In this document: piece after piece, positions 8,461 to 16,427 of the stretch
Position numbering within the stretch: position 1 is the stretch's first letter
Layout of the letters: every line of letters starts with the position of its first letter
DNA from: Achromobacter seleniivolatilans
Lineage (GTDB): Bacteria; Pseudomonadota; Gammaproteobacteria; Burkholderiales; Burkholderiaceae_B
Direction: 5' to 3'
DNA length: 64,000 nt
NCBI RefSeq assembly: GCF_030864005.1
Contig: NZ_CP132976.1
Span: 4,340,001-4,404,000 of the forward strand
Translations under genes and position numbers: made by a program
Notes under the pieces: generated by a model
What the model was told of the DNA's origin: nothing
What the model saw: only the letters and a program-made list of their open reading frames with translations
Database searches by the model: none

Positions 8461-9708
8461 CTACGAATCGCCCTGCTTTTCCATGGTTTCTATCGTGCCG
8501 CGCAGCATCTTCAACAGCACCAGCCCGGGCACGGCGATGAGCACCGTCACCAGAAAGAAACCCGGCCACCCCAGATAGTCCACCAGGGGCGGCGTCAGCG
8601 GACCCGCCAGATACGTACGGCCTACCGCTGACAACGCCGACAGCAAGGCGAACTGCGTCGCCGAAAACCGTTGCTGGCACAAGGCCATCAACAGGCCTAC
8701 AAAGGATGCCGTGCCCAAACCGCCGCACAGGTTCTCGATGCCTACGCCCGTGGCCATCAGCCACAGGTTTTTCGGACTGATCGCGATCAGCCAGTACGCC
8801 AGGTTGGACACGGCTTGAAGCAGGCCAAAGGCCATCAACGACCGGTACAGGCCCCAGCGGGACATCAAGGACCCGCCAGCCAGGGCGCCGATAATGGTAG
8901 CCGCCAGACCCAGCACCTTGTTCACAGTACCGACTTCGGTTGGCGTGAACCCGGCCCCGCGGATGAGAAAGGTCGTGGACAGAGCGCCCGCAAAAGCGTC
9001 GCCCAGCTTGTACAGCACGATCAACAGCAACACGGCCAGCGCGCCGCGCCGGGTGAAGAATTCGTACAGAGGTTCGCCCACCGCCTCGGCCAGCGTGCGC
9101 GGCGCCCGGGCTACGTTTTCGGGTTCGGGCGCCATCAATGTGGCCACCGTACACAGCAGCATCAGGCCGCCCATCACCATATAAGTGTGGCCCCAGCCCA
9201 GCCATTGATCCGCCATGATCAACGCCAGGCCGCCCGACGCAATCATGGCCAGCCGGTACCCCATGACCTTGATGGCCGCGCCAGCACCGCGTTCCTCCTT
9301 GCGCAGCACATCCGTGCAATACGCGTCGAACGCGATGTCCTGCGTGGCGGACAAGAAGGCCACCACCACTGCCACAAGCGCCAGCGCCTGTAGCGACGAT
9401 GAAGGCGACAGGGTGCCCATGACCATGATCGCCAGGGCCAGCAACACCTGGGTCACCAGCATCCAGCCGCGGCGCCGCCCCAAAAGCGGCGGCACATAGC
9501 GGTCTACAAAGGGCGCCCAAAGGAATTTAAGGGTGTAGGCGGTGCCAACCAGCGTCAGGAAGCCGATCTCCTGAAGCGGCACGCCTTCCACCGTGGCCCA
9601 GGCCTGCAAGGTTCCGCTGGTCAGCGCCAAGGGCAGTCCGCTGGCAAAGCCCAGGACCAGCAAAGGGGCCACGCGGGGACTGGTGTAGACGTTGGATACA
9701 GCGGAAAT
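8461..9708 (-). CDS. ampG: AmpG family muropeptide MFS permease
   Basis: About 415 residues form 12 hydrophobic segments with the AmpG pattern: LLVLGFASGLPLALTSGTLQ near the N-terminus, KFLWAPFVDRY, and SATQDIAFDAYCTD. The product imports anhydromuropeptides from the periplasm for cell-wall recycling, which feeds AmpR/AmpC-type beta-lactamase control where present. The start is odd: the frame runs up to a TTG at 9741 without a ribosome binding site, whereas an AGGAG sits six bases before an ATT codon at 9708. ATT initiation is therefore proposed but not proven. The next minus-strand genes upstream are metW and metX, in a separate unit. Confidence 0.85.
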   Translation of the reverse strand: MSAVSNVYTSPRVAPLLVLGFASGLPLALTSGTLQAWATVEGVPLQEIGFLTLVGTAYTLKFLWAPFVDRYVPPLLGRRRGWMLVTQVLLALAIMVMGTLSPSSSLQALALVAVVVAFLSATQDIAFDAYCTDVLRKEERGAGAAIKVMGYRLAMIASGGLALIMADQWLGWGHTYMVMGGLMLLCTVATLMAPEPENVARAPRTLAEAVGEPLYEFFTRRGALAVLLLIVLYKLGDAFAGALSTTFLIRGAGFTPTEVGTVNKVLGLAATIIGALAGGSLMSRWGLYRSLMAFGLLQAVSNLAYWLIAISPKNLWLMATGVGIENLCGGLGTASFVGLLMALCQQRFSATQFALLSALSAVGRTYLAGPLTPPLVDYLGWPGFFLVTVLIAVPGLVLLKMLRGTIETMEKQGDS

Positions 9709-9817
9709 GACGGTCTCCTGAAACGCGGCGGCGCGGCGCAACAGGTGTTGCGCCGCAGGGCTTGCGGCATTTTAGGGCTTGTTCGCCCGCGCCGTCAGGG
9801 GCAGGCGTTTCGGAATG

Positions 9818-10432
9818 TCAGGGCGATTCGAAACGGTACACGGCAAGCGTGCTGCGCCAGCTTGGGAACAGCTTGACCTCGTGCCCTTCATTGAACGTGG
9901 CGCGCTCAAGAATGCGCACATCCACCTCGTCGGCCAACTGCTCAAAGTCGCGCAGGGTGCACAGGTGAATATTCGGCGTGTTGTACCACTGGTAAGGCAT
10001 CTGGCCGGTCACCGGCATGCGCCCGCGCAAAATGGCCCAGCCGTGCGGCCAGTAGCCAAAGTTGGGAAACGACACGATGCCATAGCGCGCCACGCGCGCC
10101 ATTTCACGCAGAATGTGTTCGGTGCGGTGCATCGACTGCAACGTCTGAGACAGCACAACGGTATCGAACTGCTTGTCGTCAAACAGCGCCAGCCCGTCTT
10201 CCAGGTTTTGTTGAATGACTTCCACGCCGCGCCGCACGCACGCGATCACGCAGGTATCGTCCAACTCAACACCTGCACCCCGCACCTGGCGGTGGTCGCG
10301 CAGGTGCGCCAACAAGGCGCCGTCGCCACAGCCCAAGTCCAGGACGCGGCTGCCAGGCTCGATCCAGCCGGCGATACGCGCCAGGTCGGGCCGCAGCGCG
10401 CTGTGGGCATAGCGGGGGGTCACGGGAGTCAT
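9818..10432 (-). CDS. metW: methionine biosynthesis protein MetW
   Basis: This 204-residue SAM-methyltransferase-fold protein has [15 protein letters not shown] as motif I near residue 35 and [20 protein letters not shown] in the centre, both typical of MetW. MetW works with MetX in methionine synthesis in proteobacteria and is thought to support or regulate the acyltransferase. Its ATG overlaps the metX TGA by four bases (ATGA), so the two are translationally coupled and share the riboswitch-controlled leader. Confidence 0.92.
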   Translation of the reverse strand: MTPVTPRYAHSALRPDLARIAGWIEPGSRVLDLGCGDGALLAHLRDHRQVRGAGVELDDTCVIACVRRGVEVIQQNLEDGLALFDDKQFDTVVLSQTLQSMHRTEHILREMARVARYGIVSFPNFGYWPHGWAILRGRMPVTGQMPYQWYNTPNIHLCTLRDFEQLADEVDVRILERATFNEGHEVKLFPSWRSTLAVYRFESP

Positions 10433-11688
10433 TCAGAGCGTCCTTCGATCTGAGCGGCTGGGGCTAACCCAAGCTCGCGCGCGATGCGTTCGTAATAACC
10501 GCGCACCACGGCATGGTAACGCGCGTCTTCCAGCAGGAAGGCGTCATGCCCATGGGGCGCATCGATTTCAGCGTACGTTACCGGGCTGGCGTTCTTTAGC
10601 AGCGCACGCACGATCTCGCGCGAGCGTTCGGGCGGGAAACGCCAATCCGTGGAAAACGACACCAGCAGGAAGTCAGACTTGGCGGGCGCCAACGCACGCG
10701 CCAGATCGCCGCCGGTCATACGCGCGGGGTCAAAATAATCCAGAGCCCGCGTGATCAGCAGATAGGTGTTGGCATCGAAGTAGCGGGTGAATTTCTCGCC
10801 CTGATACCGCAGGTACGATTCCACTTCAAACTCGACGTCGTAGCCGTAGTGATAGGCGCCATTTTCAGCCGGCGCACGCTGCGCGCGGCCGAACTTTTCA
10901 GCCATGTCGTCATCGGACAGATAGGTGATGTGGCCAATCATGCGCGCCACCGACAGGCCGCGGCGCGGCACGGTGTCTTGCGCGTAATAGTCGCCGCCGT
11001 GGAAATCCGGGTCCGTGATGATGGCGCGGCGCGCCACCTCATTGAAACCGATGTTCTGCGCCGACAGGCGCGGCGTGCTGGCGATCACCACGCAGTTGGC
11101 CACGCGGTCAGGCAAGGTAATGGCCCAGCTGAGCGCTTGCATGCCGCCCAGCGATCCGCCCATCACCGCAGCAAAGCGTTCGATGCCGAAATGATCCGCC
11201 ACGCGCGCCTGCGCCCGCACCCAGTCTTCCACTGTCAAAACAGGGAATGCCGCGCCCCAGGGCTTGCCCGTGGCGGGGTTGATACTGGCCGGGCCGGTCG
11301 ACCCGAAACAAGAACCCAGGTTGTTGACGCCGATGACAAAGAAGATGTTGGTGTCTACCGGCTTGCCTGGGCCAACCATGTTGTCCCACCAGCCCACGTC
11401 GCTGGGGTTGTCTGCCGCCTGCCCCGCCACATGGTGCGAGGCATTGAGCGCGTGGCAGATCAGAACCGCGTTGTTGCGCTGCGCGTTCAACGTGCCGTAG
11501 GTTTCCACGGCAAGTTCATAGGCGGCAAGAGACTGGCCGCTGAGCAATGGCAGCGGCTCATCGAAACGGATGAACGTGGGTGCGACCAGACCGACAGAAC
11601 CGGGATCAGCGGAGTCGGAAGTCGTGACGGTTGCGGGTACGAACCCGCTGGCCGAATCACCGGCCAAATTTTGGGCAGGAGTGGTCAT
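10429..11688 (-). CDS. metX: homoserine O-acyltransferase MetX
   Basis: This 419-residue alpha/beta-hydrolase acylates L-homoserine for methionine synthesis. The nucleophile is Ser179 in MGGSLGGMQ, with the acid in [10 protein letters not shown] and the histidine in DAPHGHDAF near the C-terminus. MetX enzymes use acetyl- or succinyl-CoA; the sequence alone does not settle which. The first 35 residues are a poorly conserved Ser/Thr-rich extension. AAAGAGG five bases before the ATG is the ribosome binding site and lies inside the predicted SAM-II aptamer, so SAM should switch off translation. Confidence 0.93.
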   Translation of the reverse strand: MTTPAQNLAGDSASGFVPATVTTSDSADPGSVGLVAPTFIRFDEPLPLLSGQSLAAYELAVETYGTLNAQRNNAVLICHALNASHHVAGQAADNPSDVGWWDNMVGPGKPVDTNIFFVIGVNNLGSCFGSTGPASINPATGKPWGAAFPVLTVEDWVRAQARVADHFGIERFAAVMGGSLGGMQALSWAITLPDRVANCVVIASTPRLSAQNIGFNEVARRAIITDPDFHGGDYYAQDTVPRRGLSVARMIGHITYLSDDDMAEKFGRAQRAPAENGAYHYGYDVEFEVESYLRYQGEKFTRYFDANTYLLITRALDYFDPARMTGGDLARALAPAKSDFLLVSFSTDWRFPPERSREIVRALLKNASPVTYAEIDAPHGHDAFLLEDARYHAVVRGYYERIARELGLAPAAQIEGRSE

Positions 11689-11692
11689 ACGG

Positions 11693-11752
11693 ACCTCTTT
11701 AGCTGGATTTATTGGAAGGCGCCCGCAAGCGGATCAGGCAAATCGGCGCCGA
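11693..11752 (-). promoter_or_regulatory. SAM-II riboswitch in metX leader
   Basis: Read on the minus strand, the P1 arms GGCGCC (11745-11750 and 11718-11723) enclose GAUUUG, CCUGAUCC and GCUUGCGG. They are followed by AAUAAAUCC and AGCUAAAGAGG. The order GAUUUG, GCUUGC, AAUAAAU, GCUAAAG is the conserved SAM-II pattern, and the class is known upstream of metA/metX in alpha- and beta-proteobacteria. The ribosome binding site is part of the 3' pseudoknot strand, as expected for translational repression by S-adenosylmethionine. Based on motif recall, not a covariance-model score. Confidence 0.85.
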
Positions 11753-11773
11753 AAATTTTGTACTGCGACAAGA

Positions 11774-11782
11774 ATTCTAGCA
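11774..11782 (-). promoter_or_regulatory. extended -10 promoter for metX-metW
   Basis: The minus strand reads TGCTAGAAT, an extended -10 (TGn followed by TAGAAT, five of six consensus bases). Transcription would start near 11767, about 15 bases before the riboswitch aptamer. No good -35 hexamer is seen, which is common for extended -10 promoters. Confidence 0.5.
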
Positions 11783-11826
11783 CCGCTTGAAGGCGGCGCA
11801 GAAGGGGCTGCCGACAGGCAGGCAGT

Positions 11827-12582
11827 TCAGGCGCCGGTCTCCCAGGGTTCCTGGCCCAGATATTCGTAGCGCTCGGTGTTCACGCGTGACACCCGCCACT
11901 CCACCGGCTGACGGTTGTACGAAAAAGCCACGCGGCGGATCTCCAGCAGCGCACTGCCTTCTGGCACGCCCAGGCACCGCGCATGGGCGCTCTCGGCCAG
12001 GCAGGTCCGCAGGCGCTCATCGGTAGCGATGACATTCACGCCAAAGACGTCCTGGTAGAGCGCATACAAGGTGCTGGCGCGTTCGCGCAGATGCGCGTCT
12101 GTCAGGCCCGGAAACCGGGATTCCGGCAGGCAGACGTCATCGGCCATGACGACGTCGCCGTTAAGCGACAAGACGTTCTGGAATTCATACACGTAGGCGC
12201 CGGCGGGCAAGGCGAGCTTCTCGCGCACCAACGCGGATGCTTTGACGCGGCGAAACCGCAGCAGCTCGGTGGTGGGGTATGACTTGTTGCCGTCCTGCCT
12301 GATGATCCGGAAGAACTTGAAGAAGTGATGATTGCGCGTATGCACCGCAACATAGGTGCCACGGCCCTGATGGCGGACCAGTATGTTTTCCGCGGCCAAT
12401 TCGTCGATGGCCTTGCGCAACGTGCCAATCGACACGCCGAAGCGTTCGGCCAGATTCTTTTCGGGCGGGATTGCCTCGCCCTGCTTCCACTCGCCTTGCG
12501 CCAGCGCGGCAAGCACTGCCTGCTTGACCTGCTCGTACAAGGGGCTGCCCAAAGGCACCGTCGATGACAGGCTGTTGTTCAT
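11827..12582 (-). CDS. GntR family regulator with UTRA domain
   Basis: A GntR winged helix (LYEQVKQAVLAALAQGEWKQ then LAERFGVSIGTLRKAIDEL) is followed by a UTRA/HutC ligand-binding domain ending in ALLEIRRVAFSYNRQPVEWR. The start at 12582 (MNNSLSSTV) gives 251 residues, the usual HutC-subfamily length; an in-frame ATG at 12636 adds 18 residues of no family match. Neither start has a good ribosome binding site. It is divergent from the suyA operon, and a palindrome lies between them, so it is the likely local regulator; the effector could be sulfolactate. Confidence 0.85.
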   Translation of the reverse strand: MNNSLSSTVPLGSPLYEQVKQAVLAALAQGEWKQGEAIPPEKNLAERFGVSIGTLRKAIDELAAENILVRHQGRGTYVAVHTRNHHFFKFFRIIRQDGNKSYPTTELLRFRRVKASALVREKLALPAGAYVYEFQNVLSLNGDVVMADDVCLPESRFPGLTDAHLRERASTLYALYQDVFGVNVIATDERLRTCLAESAHARCLGVPEGSALLEIRRVAFSYNRQPVEWRVSRVNTERYEYLGQEPWETGA

Positions 12583-12650
12583 GGGTGCATCGCAATATTC
12601 AGAGGGCTCCAGTGTAGCGGCGCTGGCGCGCCTCATTCAAGTCATACAAT

Positions 12651-12662
12651 TCATATATATGA
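12651..12662. promoter_or_regulatory. palindromic operator candidate TCATATATATGA
   Basis: A perfect 12-base palindrome lies between the divergent UTRA regulator and suyA, ending six bases before the -35 of the suyA promoter. This is a natural binding site for the adjacent GntR-type protein and could control both directions. Confidence 0.45.
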
Positions 12663-12667
12663 TTTAG

Positions 12668-12696
12668 TTGACATGAAAAAAAGCCGGCCATAAGAT
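12668..12696 (+). promoter_or_regulatory. sigma-70 promoter of suyA operon
   Basis: A consensus -35 TTGACA (12668-12673) is separated by 17 bases from TAAGAT (12691-12696, four of six consensus bases). It faces suyA and gives a leader of about 60 bases. Confidence 0.65.
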
Positions 12697-12764
12697 TTGC
12701 AAACGTTGTGATCCGCGCCGCGCGCAGCACCCCAAGGCGCCCCCCAGCCAAAGAGAGGAAGACA

Positions 12765-13046
12765 ATGATTCACGCCGTATTGCACGATTCGAAAGACACG
12801 GTGGCGGTCGCCGTGGTGGAAGGCCTGACCGCCGGAACAGAGCTCAACGCCTGGATCATGGACGAGGACAAGATCATCCATGTGCGGGCGTCGCAAGACA
12901 TCCCCATCGGCCACAAGGTAGCGATGAAAGACATGGCGGAAGGCGACACGGTTTTCAAGTACGGCGTGGACATTGGCCGCGTGGTGGCGCCTATCAAGGC
13001 CGGCCAGCACGCCCATGTGCACAACATCAAGACCAAGCGCTGGTAA
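12765..13046 (+). CDS. suyA: SAF-domain small subunit, (2R)-sulfolactate sulfo-lyase-like (SuyA)
   Basis: This 93-residue protein is a single SAF domain, corresponding to the N-terminal part of UxaA/GarD-type dehydratases ([22 protein letters not shown] is the core; shortened here to its pattern GHKVA and KYG). It is followed 28 bases later by the large subunit, the split arrangement of SuyA/SuyB, which cleave (R)-3-sulfolactate to pyruvate and sulfite. The ATG at 12765 has AGAGAGGA upstream, so a longer frame from 12708 is rejected. Altronate/galactarate-type dehydratase is the alternative; two neighbouring dehydrogenases favour sulfolactate. Confidence 0.72.
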   Translation: MIHAVLHDSKDTVAVAVVEGLTAGTELNAWIMDEDKIIHVRASQDIPIGHKVAMKDMAEGDTVFKYGVDIGRVVAPIKAGQHAHVHNIKTKRW

Positions 13047-13074
13047 GCCTTCACAGACCGCACAGGAAACCACC

Positions 13075-14250
13075 ATGTCCATCATTACTGCTCAGACCAC
13101 CTTCCAAGGCTATCGCCGCGACAATGGCCGCGTCGGCGTGCGCAATCACGTCATCGTCTTGCCGGTGGATGACATCTCCAACGCTGCGGCCGAAGCCGTT
13201 GCCAATAACATCAAGGGCACTCTGGCGCTGCCCCACCCCTACGGCCGGCTGCAATTCGGCGAAGATCTGGAACTGCACTTCCGCACGCTGATCGGCACGG
13301 GCTGCAATCCCAACGTCGCCGCCGTGGTGGTGATAGGCATCGAAGAAGGCTGGACCAAACGCGTCGTGGATGGCATTGCCGCCACGGGCAAACCGGTCAT
13401 GGGCTTCAGCATCGAATTGCACGGCGACCACGACACCATCATGCGCGCGTCCCGGTGCGCCAAGGAATACGTGCATTACGCCACTGCGCTCACGCGCAGC
13501 GAATGCCCGATTTCAGACCTGTGGGTCTCGACGAAATGCGGCGAATCCGACACCACATCAGGCTGTGGCGCCAACCCCACCGTGGGCAACGCCTTCGACA
13601 AGCTCTATGCGCTGGGTTCCGCGCTGGTGTTTGGGGAAACCTCCGAGCTGACGGGCGGCGAACATATCGTGGCCGAACGCTGCGCCAATGACGCGGTGCG
13701 CGAACGCTTCATGTTCATGTTCAACCGCTATCAAGCCATGATCGACCGCTGGAAGACCAGCGATCTGTCGGAGTCCCAACCCACCAAAGGCAACATCGCT
13801 GGCGGCCTGACCACCATCGAGGAAAAGGCGCTGGGCAACATCCAGAAGATAGGCAAGCAGTGCCGCGTGGACGGCGTCATCGACAAGGCCGAAATACCCG
13901 ACGGCCCGGGCCTGTGGTTCATGGACTCTTCCTCGGCGGCGGCGGAAATGGTGACCTTGTGCGCGGCATCGGGTTATGCGGTGCACTTTTTCCCGACCGG
14001 CCAGGGCAACGTCATTGGCAATCCAATTTTGCCGGTGATCAAGATCTGCGCCAATCCGCGCACCGTGCGCACCATGTCCGAACACATTGATGTGGACACC
14101 AGCGGCCTGTTGCAGCGCGATATCGATCTGAACCAGGCGGGAGACAAACTGCTGGAGTGCATGCTGGCCACCGCCAACGGCAGATGGACCGCGGCCGAAG
14201 CACTGGGCCACCGCGAATTTGTACTGACGCGAATATTCGAAAGCGCGTAA
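13075..14250 (+). CDS. suyB: UxaA-family large subunit, (2R)-sulfolactate sulfo-lyase-like (SuyB)
   Basis: This 391-residue protein matches the C-terminal catalytic domain of the D-galactarate dehydratase/altronate hydrolase family. It opens with [19 protein letters not shown] and has conserved cysteines in [22 protein letters not shown] and KICANP, expected to bind an iron site. ACAGGAAAC precedes the ATG. With the 93-residue partner it fits SuyAB by size and order. The downstream SlcC- and ComC-like dehydrogenases complete the known route that converts both sulfolactate enantiomers to the R-form. Substrate remains an inference. Confidence 0.74.
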   Translation: MSIITAQTTFQGYRRDNGRVGVRNHVIVLPVDDISNAAAEAVANNIKGTLALPHPYGRLQFGEDLELHFRTLIGTGCNPNVAAVVVIGIEEGWTKRVVDGIAATGKPVMGFSIELHGDHDTIMRASRCAKEYVHYATALTRSECPISDLWVSTKCGESDTTSGCGANPTVGNAFDKLYALGSALVFGETSELTGGEHIVAERCANDAVRERFMFMFNRYQAMIDRWKTSDLSESQPTKGNIAGGLTTIEEKALGNIQKIGKQCRVDGVIDKAEIPDGPGLWFMDSSSAAAEMVTLCAASGYAVHFFPTGQGNVIGNPILPVIKICANPRTVRTMSEHIDVDTSGLLQRDIDLNQAGDKLLECMLATANGRWTAAEALGHREFVLTRIFESA

Positions 14251-14259
14251 ATCTACGCC

Positions 14260-14285
14260 GCCGGCGCGTCTTACAACGCGCCGGC
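14260..14285 (+). other. 10-bp perfect inverted repeat between suyB and Bug gene
   Basis: The arms GCCGGCGCGT (14260-14269) and ACGCGCCGGC (14276-14285) pair perfectly around a six-base loop, ten bases after the suyB stop. No U-run follows. It may protect the upstream mRNA end or partly terminate transcription, setting different levels for enzyme and receptor. The rest of the 146-base gap shows nothing else except the next ribosome binding site. Confidence 0.6.
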
Positions 14286-14396
14286 CCCTCGCAGCACCAT
14301 CGCAGCACCACGCATAAAAACCAGCAGACCCGGGCGCAGACCGCGGCAGCAAAGGCGTATGCATTCCTACCCGGGCGCCACCCCCAAGGAGGAACA

Positions 14397-15413
14397 ATGA
14401 TGAGTAGCGATCCGCAACACCCACCGCAGAACAAGCAGCGCCGGCGTTTGCTTGGCGCACTGGGCGCCGCAGGCCTCTGTACGCTTGGCCCCTGGCAGCA
14501 GGCGCTGGCACAGAAGGACAGCTGGCCCGCGCGCCCCATCAATTATGTGGTGCCCTTCCCGCCCGGCGGCCTGACTGATGTTGCGGCCCGGCAGGTTGGA
14601 CGCGCGCTCAGTGAGTCGGAACGCTGGAACGTCGTGGTGGAAAACAAGCCGGGCGGAAGCGCGAACATCGGCGCGGCGCACGTCTCGCACGCGGCGCCCG
14701 ACGGCTATACCTGGCTTGCCATTACCTTGTCGCACGCCGCCAATGCCACCCTGTTCGCGGGTAAGGCAGGCTACGACCTGACACGTGACCTGACGCCGCT
14801 TGCGGGGCTGGCGTCTTCGCCCATCATGGTTGTCGTCAACGCCAAGAGCCCGATCAAATCCATGGCGGATCTGGCGCGCGCCGCTAACTCCAAAGCGCTG
14901 GCGGCAGGCTCCAGCGGCAATGGCACTCCGCCCCACCTGACCTTGGCGCTCTATCAAAAGCTCACGGGGGTGCCGCTAATGCACGTGCCATACAAGGGCG
15001 GCGCCCCGTCGCTCACGGACCTGATCGGCGGGCATCTGGACGTGGTGTTTTCCAATTACCCCGAGTCCCTGTCGCATGTGAAGAACGGCTCACTACGCGC
15101 GTTGGCCATCACCACGCGCGAACGCACGCCCGATCTGCCGGACGTGCCCACCGTGGCACAAGCGGGCCTGCCGGATCTGATTGTCGAAAACTTTACCGGC
15201 GTGCTTGCGCCCGCGGGCACGCCGCCCGAACTGGTGCAACGCATAGGCGGAGCCATCGTTAAACAGATGTCGCAACCCGCCATGAAGCAGGCGCTGTTGC
15301 AGCTGGGCTTTGTGCCGCAGCCTCGCGGACCCGAGGCGTTCGGCGCCTACCTCCAGTCCGAGGTGGAACGCTGGGCCAAGATCATCCGCGACGCCAACAT
15401 TCAAGTGGCCTGA
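14397..15413 (+). CDS. Bug family (TctC-like) tripartite tricarboxylate transporter receptor
   Basis: This 338-residue exported protein has a twin-arginine-like N-terminus (RRRLLGALGAAG) and a signal peptide ending ALAQ. The mature part shows the Bug pattern: INYVVPFPPGGLTDVAAR at the start, VVVENKPGGSANIGAAHV, and HVPYKGGAPSLTDLIGG. Bug proteins bind small carboxylates in the periplasm. AAGGAGG lies just before the ATG pair at 14397. No TctA/TctB membrane genes are in the window, so the partner permease must be elsewhere. In Chromohalobacter the equivalent sulfolactate clusters carry a tripartite receptor, which supports sulfolactate as ligand. Confidence 0.87.
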   Translation: MMSSDPQHPPQNKQRRRLLGALGAAGLCTLGPWQQALAQKDSWPARPINYVVPFPPGGLTDVAARQVGRALSESERWNVVVENKPGGSANIGAAHVSHAAPDGYTWLAITLSHAANATLFAGKAGYDLTRDLTPLAGLASSPIMVVVNAKSPIKSMADLARAANSKALAAGSSGNGTPPHLTLALYQKLTGVPLMHVPYKGGAPSLTDLIGGHLDVVFSNYPESLSHVKNGSLRALAITTRERTPDLPDVPTVAQAGLPDLIVENFTGVLAPAGTPPELVQRIGGAIVKQMSQPAMKQALLQLGFVPQPRGPEAFGAYLQSEVERWAKIIRDANIQVA

Positions 15414-15461
15414 GCCCGAAAGACCTGAATATCCTGCCCACCGACAAAAGGAGCCCGGCAG

Positions 15462-16397
15462 ATGCGAGTGCTGATTTCAGAGTTCATGGATACCCCGGCC
15501 GTCGAGACCTTGCGGCAACAGTTTGATGTGCACTACGCGCCGGACATGGTCGAGCAGCGCGGCGCGTTGCTGGAAGCCGTAGGCGCTGCCGACGCGCTGA
15601 TCGTGCGCAACCGCAGCCAGGTGAATGCCGAGTTGCTGGCGGCCGCCCCGCGCCTGCTTGCGGTGGGCCGGTTGGGCGTGGGGCTGGACAACATCGACCT
15701 GCCCGGGTGCGCCGCGCGCGGCATCCAGGTGGTGCCGGCAACGGGCGCCAACGCCCGCGCCGTGGCCGAATACGTCATCGGCACCCTGCTGTCGCTGCTG
15801 CGGGGCGCGTACCACGCCACCCCCGACGTCGCCTCGGGCCGGTGGCCACGCGCCGCCCTTTCCCAAGGGCTGGAAGCGCAAGGCCGCACGCTGGGCGTGG
15901 TGGGTTTTGGCGGTATCGGCCAGTTGACCGCCCAACTGGCTCGCGGTTTGGGGCTGCGCGTGGTGGCTTGCGACGCAGCCTTGCCGCCCGGCCATCCCGT
16001 CTGGGCGGAATCCGGAGCGGCGCCGCTGGCGCTGGACGCGCTTTTGGCGGAGGCCGACGCGGTCACATTGCATCTGCCGCTTACCCCCGGCACCCGCCAC
16101 CTGCTCAACGCCGAGCGCATCGGCCGCATGCGTCCGGGCGCAATATTGATCAACACTTCGCGCGGCGGCATCGTCGACGAAGCGGCTCTGGCTGCGGCGT
16201 TGCGCTCCGGCCGCCTGCGGGGCGCGGCACTGGATGTCTTCGAACAGGAACCGCTACCCGCTGGCAGCGCTTTGGCCGATGCGCCCAACCTGATCCTGAC
16301 GCCGCACATCGCCGGCTTGACGCAAGAGGCGAACGTAAGGGTTTCCAACATGGTGGCCGCCGGTGTGACAATAGCGCTTGGCGGCCGCGCCCGATAA
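15462..16397 (+). CDS. slcC: D-2-hydroxyacid dehydrogenase family, (S)-sulfolactate dehydrogenase-like (SlcC)
   Basis: This 311-residue NAD-dependent dehydrogenase has GFGGIG at residues 148-153, Arg234 in NTSRGG, Glu263 in FEQEP and His282 in TPHIAG, the complete catalytic set. It lacks the ACT domain of SerA. In known sulfolactate degraders SlcC oxidises (S)-sulfolactate to sulfopyruvate, which ComC reduces to the R-isomer for SuyAB. Position between the Bug receptor and the ComC-like gene is the basis for the symbol; by sequence alone it could act on another 2-hydroxyacid. Confidence 0.72.
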   Translation: MRVLISEFMDTPAVETLRQQFDVHYAPDMVEQRGALLEAVGAADALIVRNRSQVNAELLAAAPRLLAVGRLGVGLDNIDLPGCAARGIQVVPATGANARAVAEYVIGTLLSLLRGAYHATPDVASGRWPRAALSQGLEAQGRTLGVVGFGGIGQLTAQLARGLGLRVVACDAALPPGHPVWAESGAAPLALDALLAEADAVTLHLPLTPGTRHLLNAERIGRMRPGAILINTSRGGIVDEAALAAALRSGRLRGAALDVFEQEPLPAGSALADAPNLILTPHIAGLTQEANVRVSNMVAAGVTIALGGRAR

Positions 16398-16427
16398 TGC
16401 GTGGCACGCGCCCCTGACAGGAAGGAT

